Shown here piece by piece: positions 1 through 5,090 of a stretch of 6,621 nucleotides of DNA (position 1 is its first letter; each line of letters starts with the position of its first letter). Origin of the DNA: an uncultured Collinsella sp. Lineage in GTDB: Bacteria; Actinomycetota; Coriobacteriia; Coriobacteriales; Coriobacteriaceae. Location: the NCBI GenBank assembly GCA_900550735.1, contig URTD01000109.1:1-6621 (forward strand), read 5' to 3'. The translations under genes were made by a program, and so were the position numbers. Under the pieces are notes generated by a model. That model was not told where the DNA came from, did not search any database, and saw only the letters and a list, made by a program, of their open reading frames with translations.

Positions 1-133
1 ACAGCGCCGTCACCTGCAGGCGATCAGCATGCTGACGGCACACATCGAGTGCCTGGGTGCCGATAGAGCCCGTACAACCCAGGATGGCAACACGGAGGCG
101 TCCATCGGGGCCATACGTCGTCTGGAATGACAT
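1..133 (-). CDS. dxr: 1-deoxy-D-xylulose 5-phosphate reductoisomerase, N-terminal part (cut by window edge)
   Basis: Only the first 44 codons are inside the window; the gene runs off the low-coordinate edge. The visible protein begins MSFQTTYGPDGRLRVAILG and continues with CTGSIGTQALDV, the Rossmann-fold NADPH-binding glycine motif (GxTGSIGxQxLDV, residues about 19-31) that opens Dxr proteins. Dxr is a cytoplasmic enzyme that rearranges and reduces DXP to 2-C-methyl-D-erythritol 4-phosphate, the first committed step of the MEP isoprenoid pathway. The ATG (133-131) shares one base with the cdsA stop codon in a TAATG overlap. A GGAGG lies 9 nt upstream (147-143) inside cdsA, so translation is probably coupled. 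Position after uppS and cdsA matches the usual Gram-positive order. The identification rests on a short segment plus synteny, but the motif is distinctive. Catalytic residues lie outside the window. Confidence 0.93.
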   Translation of the reverse strand, partial: MSFQTTYGPDGRLRVAILGCTGSIGTQALDVCRQHADRLQVTAL

Positions 134-1032
134 TACAGCACGCCTCCGATCATCAAAAGCAGCTGAGCGGTAATGCAGCCAAAGATAAGCGAGTCGCTAC
201 GGTCGAGCATGCCGCCATGGCCCGGGATAAGGTTGCCGGAATCCTTGACGCCCACGCCACGCTTGATGCGCGACTCGATAAGGTCGCCGATAACGCCCAA
301 AATGGACACGACCACGCCGCACAGCAGCGCATAGGGCAGGCTGAGCTTGTAGAAGTGCGTCGCCCACAGAATGAGCCAAATCAAAACCGAGCCCAGGATG
401 CCGCCGACAAACCCCTCCCAGCTCTTTTTGGGAGAGATCTTGGGAACCATCTTGTGCTTGCCGATACGACTGCCCACGATGTAGGCAAACGAATCGGAGA
501 CCCAAAGGGACGCGCAAACGCCCACTGAAAGCAGGGCGCCGGCAAAACCGGGCACGGCATCGCGCAGCAGCACGATAGCCGACAGCATAAAGCCAGTGTA
601 AATGGGACCCATGAGCGTCACGGCCACATCAGAGATGCGGGTACGCGGCGACCAAACATACCAAATGCCCACAGCGAGCATCAGGGCAAAAAGCAGGGCA
701 TTCAGCAGCATCGAATCGCCCAACGCCGACAGCGGAAAGAGTACGGCGGCAGCGATACCCATGCGCTCGTTAGCCATCTTGCCATCGAGCCTTGTCATAC
801 GGAAAAACTCATAGCAGCACAGACCGCTCATGACAGAAACAAAGATGGCCGTGGGCACGATACCCAAAACCAGGCACAGGATAAAGACAACGGCGTAGAC
901 GATACCAGCGGCGGCACGGGTAATAAAGCCCGCCAGCCACGAACCGGTGCCGCTATTCGCTGCAGGCGCTCCCGCAGTGGCAGCTTTGCGCGCAGGCGTC
1001 TTGGGAGCAGATGCCTTGGGACGATCGGACAC
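133..1032 (-). CDS. cdsA: Phosphatidate cytidylyltransferase (CDP-diglyceride synthase)
   Basis: Integral membrane enzyme that makes CDP-diacylglycerol from phosphatidic acid and CTP, the branch point for bacterial phospholipids. The 299-residue protein has several hydrophobic segments (about 41-71, 91-125, 138-156, 162-178, 208-225, 232-250, 281-298). The C-terminal family signature is present at 254-280: S-R-I-K-R, then K263-D264, then GHGGMLDRSD. WVSDSFAYIVG (177-187) and ISPKKSWEG (199-207) are also typical. The signature has Ser279 where a hydrophobic residue is usual (DR-S-D instead of DR-[LIVMF]-D). The first 38 or so residues are a Lys/Ala/Pro-rich hydrophilic tail that I would not expect in shorter family members. 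The start is GTG (1032-1030), supported by GAGGAGG 7 nt upstream (1046-1040). The gap to uppS is 2 nt, and the stop overlaps the dxr start by 1 nt. Confidence 0.96.
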   Translation of the reverse strand: MSDRPKASAPKTPARKAATAGAPAANSGTGSWLAGFITRAAAGIVYAVVFILCLVLGIVPTAIFVSVMSGLCCYEFFRMTRLDGKMANERMGIAAAVLFPLSALGDSMLLNALLFALMLAVGIWYVWSPRTRISDVAVTLMGPIYTGFMLSAIVLLRDAVPGFAGALLSVGVCASLWVSDSFAYIVGSRIGKHKMVPKISPKKSWEGFVGGILGSVLIWLILWATHFYKLSLPYALLCGVVVSILGVIGDLIESRIKRGVGVKDSGNLIPGHGGMLDRSDSLIFGCITAQLLLMIGGVL

Positions 1033-1034
1033 GA

Positions 1035-1829
1035 TTAAGCCTCCTCGGTCTTGCTCAGTCCACCAAACCTACGGTCACGGCCCTGATAGGCCAAAATGGC
1101 GTCGACAAGGCCCCAACGATCAAAGTCAGGCCAATAGGTATCGGTGACGTAGAACTCGGAATAAGCCACCTGCCACAGCAGATAGTTCGAAAGGCGCAGC
1201 TCACCAGAGGTGCGAATCACAAGCTCAGGATCGGGAAGACCGGTGGTATAGAGGTGGGAAGCCACCATGTCGTCATCAATTGCGGAAGGATCGATCTTAC
1301 CGGCGGCAGCGTCGAGTGCGATCTGACGGACAGCGCGGGTAATCTCGGCACGCGCGCCGTAGTTGACGGCAAGCGCCAGCGTCATACCGGTGTGATCGGC
1401 GCACTCGGCAAGACCGCGTTCAAAAACGTCGCGGGTCTTCTTGGGCAGCGCGGAAATGTCACCCAAAAAGACAACGCGCACGTTTTCGCGCTTCAGAAGC
1501 GGCAGCTCGTCGATGAACGTCTTGGCAAACAGATGCATCAAGACGTTGACCTCATGCTGCGGACGGTTCCAGTTTTCGGTAGAAAACGCATAGGCCGAAA
1601 GCACGTCGACGCCCAGACGCACGCAGGCGGTAATAATCTCACGAAGGGAGACGATACCCGCCTTGTGGCCCTCGGTGCGCGCAAGACCGCGCGACGTGGC
1701 CCAACGACCGTTGCCATCCATGATGCACGAGATATGGTGCGGAATGTTATTGAGGTCAAGGTCGGAAAAACCGACGCCCTCAGGGGCGTCGGCAAAGTAC
1801 TCAACCAGTTTATGCTCGTCGTATTGCAC
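1035..1829 (-). CDS. uppS: Isoprenyl transferase / undecaprenyl diphosphate synthase
   Basis: Cis-prenyltransferase that extends farnesyl diphosphate with isopentenyl diphosphate to give the C55 carrier lipid for peptidoglycan and wall polymer synthesis. It acts at the cytoplasmic face of the membrane. The 264-residue product is slightly longer than the roughly 250 residues of E. coli UppS. Family landmarks are in order: MDGNGRWA at 37-44 with the catalytic Asp38; GHKAG at 54-58; AFSTENWNRP at 81-90; and the C-terminal signature RTSGELRLSN (196-205) followed by LLWQVAYSEF, where Glu215 matches the Mg2+-binding Glu. The start is GTG (1829-1827) with GGAG 7 nt upstream (1840-1837), inside the last codons of frr. 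The next Met is Met37, inside the catalytic motif, so a downstream Met start is not credible. Only 1 nt separates it from frr and 2 nt from cdsA. Chain length cannot be read from sequence: a shorter-chain paralogue is possible, but the operon position favours UppS. Confidence 0.96.
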   Translation of the reverse strand: MQYDEHKLVEYFADAPEGVGFSDLDLNNIPHHISCIMDGNGRWATSRGLARTEGHKAGIVSLREIITACVRLGVDVLSAYAFSTENWNRPQHEVNVLMHLFAKTFIDELPLLKRENVRVVFLGDISALPKKTRDVFERGLAECADHTGMTLALAVNYGARAEITRAVRQIALDAAAGKIDPSAIDDDMVASHLYTTGLPDPELVIRTSGELRLSNYLLWQVAYSEFYVTDTYWPDFDRWGLVDAILAYQGRDRRFGGLSKTEEA

Positions 1830-1830
1830 C

Positions 1831-2367
1831 TTAGATCTCCATGACCTCGGCTTCTTTTTCCTTCAGAAGCTCCTCGACCTTGGCGACATACTCATCGGTG
1901 TGCTTCTGGACCTTGGCCTGCTCGCGACGGACATCGTCCTCGGTGAGCTCCTCATCGCGCTCGAGCTTGTTGTTGAAGTCGCGACGGATGTTACGGATAG
2001 ACACCTTGGCCTGCTCGGCGTACTCGCGGCACTCCTTGACGAGCTCGCGACGACGCTCCTCGGTGGGAGCCGGAAACGGCAGACGAACGACGGTGCCATC
2101 GGAGTTGGGGGTAATACCCAGATCGGAAGCGCCGATGGCCTTGACGATGGCGTTGATGAGTGCCTTGTCCCACGGCTCGATGAGCAGCATGTGGGCCTCG
2201 GGGGTCTTGACGGCGGCAACCTGCGTGACCGGCGTGGGAACACCGTAATAATCAACGGTGATGTCGGACAGAATGTTGGCATTGGCGCGGCCGGTACGAA
2301 CCTTGGAGAAGTTATGCTTGAGGGACTCGAGCGACTTGTCCATGTGGGCGGTGATGTTCTCTGCCAT
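1831..2367 (-). CDS. frr: Ribosome recycling factor (RRF)
   Basis: Cytoplasmic translation factor that, with EF-G, splits the post-termination ribosome and releases mRNA and tRNA. The protein has 178 residues, slightly shorter than the 185 of E. coli. Recognisable segments are KVRTGRAN (22-29), the domain II strand region with DYYGVPTPVTQVA (39-51), SDLGITPNSDG (81-91), LTEERR-like PTEERRRELV (101-110), and the Arg-rich helix VSIRNIRRD (122-130), which carries conserved ribosome-contacting arginines. The C-terminal helix is rich in Lys and Glu. The start ATG (2367-2365) has a perfect AGGAGG 7 nt upstream (2380-2375). It sits 2 nt after the pyrH stop and 1 nt before the uppS start, so co-translation within the pyrH-dxr operon is very likely. 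Nothing about it looks abnormal. Confidence 0.98.
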   Translation of the reverse strand: MAENITAHMDKSLESLKHNFSKVRTGRANANILSDITVDYYGVPTPVTQVAAVKTPEAHMLLIEPWDKALINAIVKAIGASDLGITPNSDGTVVRLPFPAPTEERRRELVKECREYAEQAKVSIRNIRRDFNNKLERDEELTEDDVRREQAKVQKHTDEYVAKVEELLKEKEAEVMEI

Positions 2368-2369
2368 GC

Positions 2370-3092
2370 TTAATCCTCCTGATAGACGAGCGTGCCGACG
2401 GGCTCACCCGAAAGCGCGCGCTTGACGGTGTCCTCGCCATCGATGTTGAGGACCAAAATCGGCATACGGTTGTCCTGGCACAGTGCCGTAGCCGTGGAAT
2501 CCATAACCTGCAGACCGCGGACGAGAACCTCGTGATAGGTAATCTTGTCAAAACGGACGGCATCAGCGCACTTGACGGGATCCTTATCGTAGATGCCGTC
2601 AACCTTGGTGGCTTTAATCAGAATCTCGGCGCCGATCTCGCACGCACGAAGAGCCGCGGCGGTGTCGGTCGTAAAGTACGGATTGCCCGAACCGGCGGCA
2701 AAAATAACGACGTTGCCCTTGGAAAGGTGGTTGATGGCGCGACGGCGAATATAGGGCTCGCAGATCTCGTTCATCTGGATAGCGCTCATCACGCGGCAGG
2801 GAACATCGTTATGCTCGAAGGCATCCTGCAGGGCGAGCGCGTTCATAACGGTTGCCAGCATGCCCATGTAGTCGGCCTGAGCACGCTCCATGCCACCGGC
2901 AGCGCCTGCCATGCCGCGGAAAATATTGCCGCCGCCGACAACGACGCCGACCTCATGGCCAACGCCGAGCAGCTCCTTGACCTGCTTAGCAAGATGGTCG
3001 GTAACCTTGGGGTCGATGCCATATTGGCCGTCGCCCATCAGCGCTTCGCCGGAAAGCTTAAGAAGCACGCGTTTATATCGGATGTCGGACAA
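2370..3092 (-). CDS. pyrH: UMP kinase
   Basis: Amino-acid-kinase-fold enzyme that phosphorylates UMP to UDP with ATP. It is essential for UTP and CTP supply, and the bacterial hexameric form is typically controlled by GTP and UTP. The 240-residue length fits the family (E. coli 241). Motifs are KLSGEAL (12-18), the Gly-rich VVGGGNIFRG (51-60), DYMGMLATVMNALALQDA (74-91), GSGNPYFTTDTAA (134-146, UMP-binding) and KATKVDGIYDKDP (150-162, the nucleotide-binding segment). The start is TTG (3092-3090). It is the only reasonable one: an in-frame TAA lies at 3107-3105, and AAAGGAGG (3106-3099) sits 6 nt before the TTG. The next canonical start, the GTG at codon 9, would leave no N-terminal strand before KLSGE. 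It heads the pyrH-frr-uppS-cdsA-dxr cluster and follows an intrinsic terminator, so it needs its own promoter. Confidence 0.98.
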   Translation of the reverse strand: MSDIRYKRVLLKLSGEALMGDGQYGIDPKVTDHLAKQVKELLGVGHEVGVVVGGGNIFRGMAGAAGGMERAQADYMGMLATVMNALALQDAFEHNDVPCRVMSAIQMNEICEPYIRRRAINHLSKGNVVIFAAGSGNPYFTTDTAAALRACEIGAEILIKATKVDGIYDKDPVKCADAVRFDKITYHEVLVRGLQVMDSTATALCQDNRMPILVLNIDGEDTVKRALSGEPVGTLVYQED

Positions 3093-3098
3093 AGCGAT

Positions 3099-3106
3099 CC
3101 TCCTTT
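3099..3106 (-). promoter_or_regulatory. Shine-Dalgarno fixing the TTG start of pyrH
   Basis: On the minus strand AAAGGAGG stands 6 nt before TTG at 3092-3090. The in-frame stop TAA at 3107-3105 overlaps this site, so no upstream start exists. Such a strong ribosome binding site may compensate for the weak initiation codon. Confidence 0.85.
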
Positions 3107-3109
3107 AGA

Positions 3110-3131
3110 TTGAACTTTCAACATTCTATCA
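3110..3131 (-). promoter_or_regulatory. Candidate pyrH promoter: extended -10 with a palindrome at the predicted start site
   Basis: The minus strand reads TGA-TAGAAT (3131-3123). This is a TGn extended -10 followed by a hexamer one base from TATAAT. The region 17 nt further upstream has no good -35, which is compatible with an extended -10 promoter. Predicted +1 is near 3116, giving a 5' UTR of about 24 nt to the TTG. A perfect 5+5 palindrome, TTGAA-CT-TTCAA (3110-3121), is centred on that start point. The need for a promoter follows from the terminator immediately upstream (3187-3153). Motif calls are by eye. Confidence 0.5.
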
Positions 3132-3133
3132 AA

Positions 3134-3149
3134 GGCTCTAAGAAGAGCC
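3134..3149. repeat. Small perfect hairpin between the tsf terminator and pyrH
   Basis: GGCTCT (3134-3139), loop AAGA (3140-3143) and AGAGCC (3144-3149) form a perfect 6-bp stem with a 4-nt loop. On the minus strand it is followed by TTTGAT, too short a T-run for a strong terminator. It lies just past the main terminator and just before the -10 element. It may be a backup terminator or simply part of the promoter-upstream region. Confidence 0.5.
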
Positions 3150-3152
3150 ATG

Positions 3153-3187
3153 AAAAAGCAGGCTGTGAGTAAAACCCACAGCCTGCT
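3153..3187 (-). terminator. Intrinsic terminator of the rpsB-tsf operon
   Basis: On the minus strand AGCAGGCTGTG (3187-3177), a 9-nt loop (3176-3168) and CACAGCCTGCT (3167-3157) form a perfect 11-bp GC-rich stem, followed directly by a T-run (3157-3153). It begins 23 nt after the tsf stop codon. This is a textbook rho-independent terminator. It separates the rpsB-tsf transcript from pyrH, which in many bacteria is reached by readthrough. Confidence 0.92.
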
Positions 3188-3210
3188 CATTACCAGCTAC
3201 AAGAGCTTAT

Positions 3211-4080
3211 TTACTCGCCACGGACCAGACGGTCAAAGGCAACGACGGTAATGGTGTCGCCGAGCTCCTTGGAGACCTGCTCAGCGTACTTCTTGATGGT
3301 GAGGGAGCTGTCCTTGATGAACTCCTGCTCGGTGAGCACGGACTGCTTGTAGAACTTCTCCAGACGGCCGACAGCCATCTTCTCCTGGATAGCCTCGGGC
3401 TTACCGGACTCGGCAGCCTGAGCCATGTAGATCTGCTTCTCGTGCTCGACGGTCTCGGCCGGAACCTGATCGCGGGTAGCGCAGATCGGGGCGACGGCGG
3501 CAACCTGAAGGGCAACGTCGTGAGCGAAGGTCTTGAAGGATTCAGCCTGAGCGGTCTCAGCCTTCTCGAAGGCGAACTCGACGAGGACGCCGATCTTACC
3601 ACCCATGTGGATGTAAGAAGCGAGCGCGCCGTTCTCGGCCTTGCGGGCAGCGAAGCGGGAGATCTTCATGTTCTCGCCCATGATGTGAATCATCTCGGTG
3701 AGCTCGGAGGAAACGGTCTCCTCGCCCATCGGCTTCTCGAGCAGAGCGTCGACGTCAGCAGGCTCGGTGGTAGCGACAACCTCAGCGACCTTGGAAGCAA
3801 AGCCGGTGAACTTGGCGTTGGAGCCAACGAAGTCGGTCTCGCAGGAGAGCTCGAGCAGAGCGCCGGTCTTGCCATCCTCGGAGACGAACGCGGCGACAGC
3901 GCCCTCGTTGGTCTCACGGCCAGCCTTCTTGGCAGCCTTGGCAAGGCCGTTCTTACGCAGAACGTCGACAGCGGCGTCCATGTCGCCGTCAGCCTCGACG
4001 AGAGCCTTCTTGCACTCCATCATCGGGGAGTCGGTCATCTCGCGGAGCTGCTTGACCATAGCGGCGGTAATCTGGGCCAT
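3211..4080 (-). CDS. tsf: Translation elongation factor Ts
   Basis: Guanine nucleotide exchange factor that reloads EF-Tu by displacing GDP. With the chosen start the protein has 289 residues (E. coli 283). The N-terminal UBA-like domain is at about 4-40 (VKQLREMTDSPMMECKKAL). It is followed by LRKNGLAKAAKKAGRETNEG (41-60) and the EF-Tu-contacting ETDFVGSN (81-88, with the Thr-Asp-Phe-Val core). MKISRFAARKAENGALASYI (128-147) lies in the core. The C-terminus ends DTITVVAFDRLVRGE. I chose ATG at 4080-4078 (MAQITAAMVK) because AAAGGA (4092-4087) lies 6 nt before it. An in-frame ATG at 4095 would add only MKGTT and has no clear ribosome binding site. The gene follows rpsB after 45 nt with no terminator between them, and the intrinsic terminator follows its stop. 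Codon use is strongly biased, as expected of a highly expressed gene. Confidence 0.97.
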   Translation of the reverse strand: MAQITAAMVKQLREMTDSPMMECKKALVEADGDMDAAVDVLRKNGLAKAAKKAGRETNEGAVAAFVSEDGKTGALLELSCETDFVGSNAKFTGFASKVAEVVATTEPADVDALLEKPMGEETVSSELTEMIHIMGENMKISRFAARKAENGALASYIHMGGKIGVLVEFAFEKAETAQAESFKTFAHDVALQVAAVAPICATRDQVPAETVEHEKQIYMAQAAESGKPEAIQEKMAVGRLEKFYKQSVLTEQEFIKDSSLTIKKYAEQVSKELGDTITVVAFDRLVRGE

Positions 4081-4125
4081 TGTGGTTCCTTTCAAAGAGA
4101 TGAAAAAGAATTAACTAAGACTGAT

Positions 4126-4854
4126 TTACTCAGCCTTGGGCTCAGCGGCCATCTCGGCCTCGGAGACCTGCTCCTTGCCGGAGCCAGCGAGGCAGGCGTC
4201 AGCCATGAGCTCGCACATAAGGGTGACAGCGGAGATAGCGTCATCGTTGCAGGGGATGCCGTACTCGACCTCGTCGGGATCGGAGTTGGTGTCGATCAGG
4301 GCGACAACGGGGATGTTCAGGCGCTGAGCCTCCTTGATGGCGTTCTCCTCGCGCTTGGTGTCGATGACGAAGAGAGCCTGGGGCAGACCCTTCATGTCGC
4401 GGGCGCCACCGAGGTTGGTCTGGAGCTTGGTGAGCTCCTTGCCGAGCACAGCCTGCTCCTTCTTGGGGAGCACTGCCATGCGGCCGTCCTCGACCATAGC
4501 CTCGAGCTCCTCCATGCGGTTGATGCGGGAGCGGATGGTGACGAAGTTGGTCAGCATACCGCCGAGCCAACGCTGGTTGATGTAAGGCATGTTGGCGCGC
4601 TCAGCAGCGTTCTTGACGGCCTCCTGAGCCTGCTTCTTGGTGCCGACGAACAGCACGTTGCCGCCCTTGGCGACGTTCTTGACGAAGGTGTAGGCCTGGT
4701 CGGCGTCGAGGATGGTCTGCTTGAGGTCGAGGATGTAGATGCCGTTGCGCTCACCGAAGATGAACGGCTTCATCTTGGGGTTCCAGCGACGGGTCTGGTG
4801 ACCGAAGTGGCAGCCGGCCTCGAGCAGGGTGCGGATATTAATCTTGGTAGCCAT
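4126..4854 (-). CDS. rpsB: 30S ribosomal protein S2
   Basis: Small-subunit protein that binds late in 30S assembly, contacts S1 in many bacteria and lies near the mRNA exit region. The length is 242 residues (E. coli 241). The N-terminal signature LLEAGCHFGHQTRRWNPKM is at 10-28. It is followed by FIFGERNGIYILDL (31-44), VLFVGTKKQAQEAV (67-80), RWLGGMLTNF (95-104), GLPQALFVIDTKREENAI (146-163) and IPVVALIDTNSDPD (171-184), all typical of S2. The C-terminus is a short acidic Ala/Glu-rich tail. The ATG (4854-4852) has a perfect AGGAGG 6 nt upstream (4866-4861). It is first in the rpsB-tsf operon, with its own promoter and a long leader. S2 autoregulation through a leader is established in gammaproteobacteria; whether it applies here is unknown. 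Confidence 0.98.
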   Translation of the reverse strand: MATKINIRTLLEAGCHFGHQTRRWNPKMKPFIFGERNGIYILDLKQTILDADQAYTFVKNVAKGGNVLFVGTKKQAQEAVKNAAERANMPYINQRWLGGMLTNFVTIRSRINRMEELEAMVEDGRMAVLPKKEQAVLGKELTKLQTNLGGARDMKGLPQALFVIDTKREENAIKEAQRLNIPVVALIDTNSDPDEVEYGIPCNDDAISAVTLMCELMADACLAGSGKEQVSEAEMAAEPKAE

Positions 4855-4989
4855 GTTAAACCTCCTGTGGTTTGCCTCCGCGCGGGGTCATCCTCCAAAA
4901 CCAACCCGGACATGTGCTACCAAAGCCCGGGCACCACGGTATGAAGTAGCCGCGCGTGCGTGATAAAAACATGTTGCCGTGAAGCAACC
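4855..4989 (-). promoter_or_regulatory. Long rpsB 5' leader (about 135 nt), possibly regulatory
   Basis: From the predicted transcription start (about 4989) to the rpsB ATG there are about 135 nt. The first bases can fold into a hairpin: GTTGC (4988-4984), six loop bases and GCAAC (4977-4973), a perfect 5-bp stem. Further down, the 8-bp palindromes GCCCGGGC (4925-4932) and CCGCGCGG (4878-4885) could nucleate structure. The last 36 nt contain three GGAGG copies (4896-4892, 4879-4875, 4865-4861), of which only the last is correctly spaced for rpsB. An open frame of 38 codons (4972-4856) spans the leader but has no ribosome binding site. I do not recognise a named riboswitch or ribosomal-protein leader family here. 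Confidence 0.45.
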
Positions 4990-4995
4990 CGATGA

Positions 4996-5024
4996 ATGAT
5001 AGCAGGAATGCATCTTCCTGCCAA
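4996..5024 (-). promoter_or_regulatory. rpsB-tsf promoter (-35 TTGGCA, 17-nt spacer, -10 TATCAT)
   Basis: On the minus strand TTGGCA (5024-5019) and TATCAT (5001-4996) are separated by exactly 17 nt. Each hexamer is one base from the housekeeping sigma-70/sigma-A consensus. Predicted +1 is near 4989. The position between the end of xerC and rpsB, a highly expressed operon, supports a real promoter. Hexamers and spacing were read by eye, with no experimental start site. Confidence 0.75.
5002..5021. repeat. Perfect 7+7 inverted repeat inside the rpsB promoter spacer, candidate operator
   Basis: GCAGGAA (5002-5008), six central bases (5009-5014) and TTCCTGC (5015-5021) form a perfect dyad. It fills the whole 17-nt spacer between -10 and -35 and reaches three bases into the -35 box. 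A dimeric DNA-binding protein seated here would compete with RNA polymerase. No T-run follows on either strand, so it is not an intrinsic terminator for xerC. It is also upstream of the predicted +1, so it would not be transcribed from this promoter. The regulatory role is inference. Confidence 0.5.
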
Positions 5025-5090
5025 CCCGCAATCAAAACCACACACCTGAGTGCGGTATGACAGGCGCCCCTCTCAAAAAATCGCCGCGTG

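Noticed and set aside
1011..1844. A 277-codon plus-strand open frame opposite uppS
   Set aside because: It is antisense to an unambiguous uppS with all catalytic motifs; the frame is a shadow with no recognisable protein features.
1663..2373. A 236-codon plus-strand frame opposite frr and the uppS 5' end
   Set aside because: Shadow of frr: Leu/Gly/Asp-rich translation without motifs, no plausible promoter or ribosome binding site noticed.
4081..4095. Upstream ATG at 4095 as the tsf start (adds MKGTT)
   Set aside because: The ATG at 4080 has AAAGGA at 6 nt and gives the standard EF-Ts N-terminus; the upstream ATG has no matching ribosome binding site.
3442..4944. A 500-codon open frame on the plus strand opposite tsf and rpsB
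   Set aside because: It is exactly antisense to two certain, highly expressed genes. Strong codon bias in such genes removes stops from an antisense frame. The translation is low-complexity Leu/Gly/Asp/Val-rich and resembles no family.
5034..5085. Possible terminator after xerC (T6 at 5080-5075, and an imperfect stem GCGCCTG / CAGGTGT nearby)
   Set aside because: The T-run is not preceded by a proper inverted repeat; the bases before it form a direct repeat of CGCGGCGA. The second stem has two G-U pairs, a 12-nt loop and only a broken T-run.
4855..5090. A dif-like XerCD site or attachment site near xerC
   Set aside because: No sequence with two 11-bp arms around a 6-bp centre resembling known dif sites was seen; the dyad at 5002-5021 is GC-rich and sits in a promoter.
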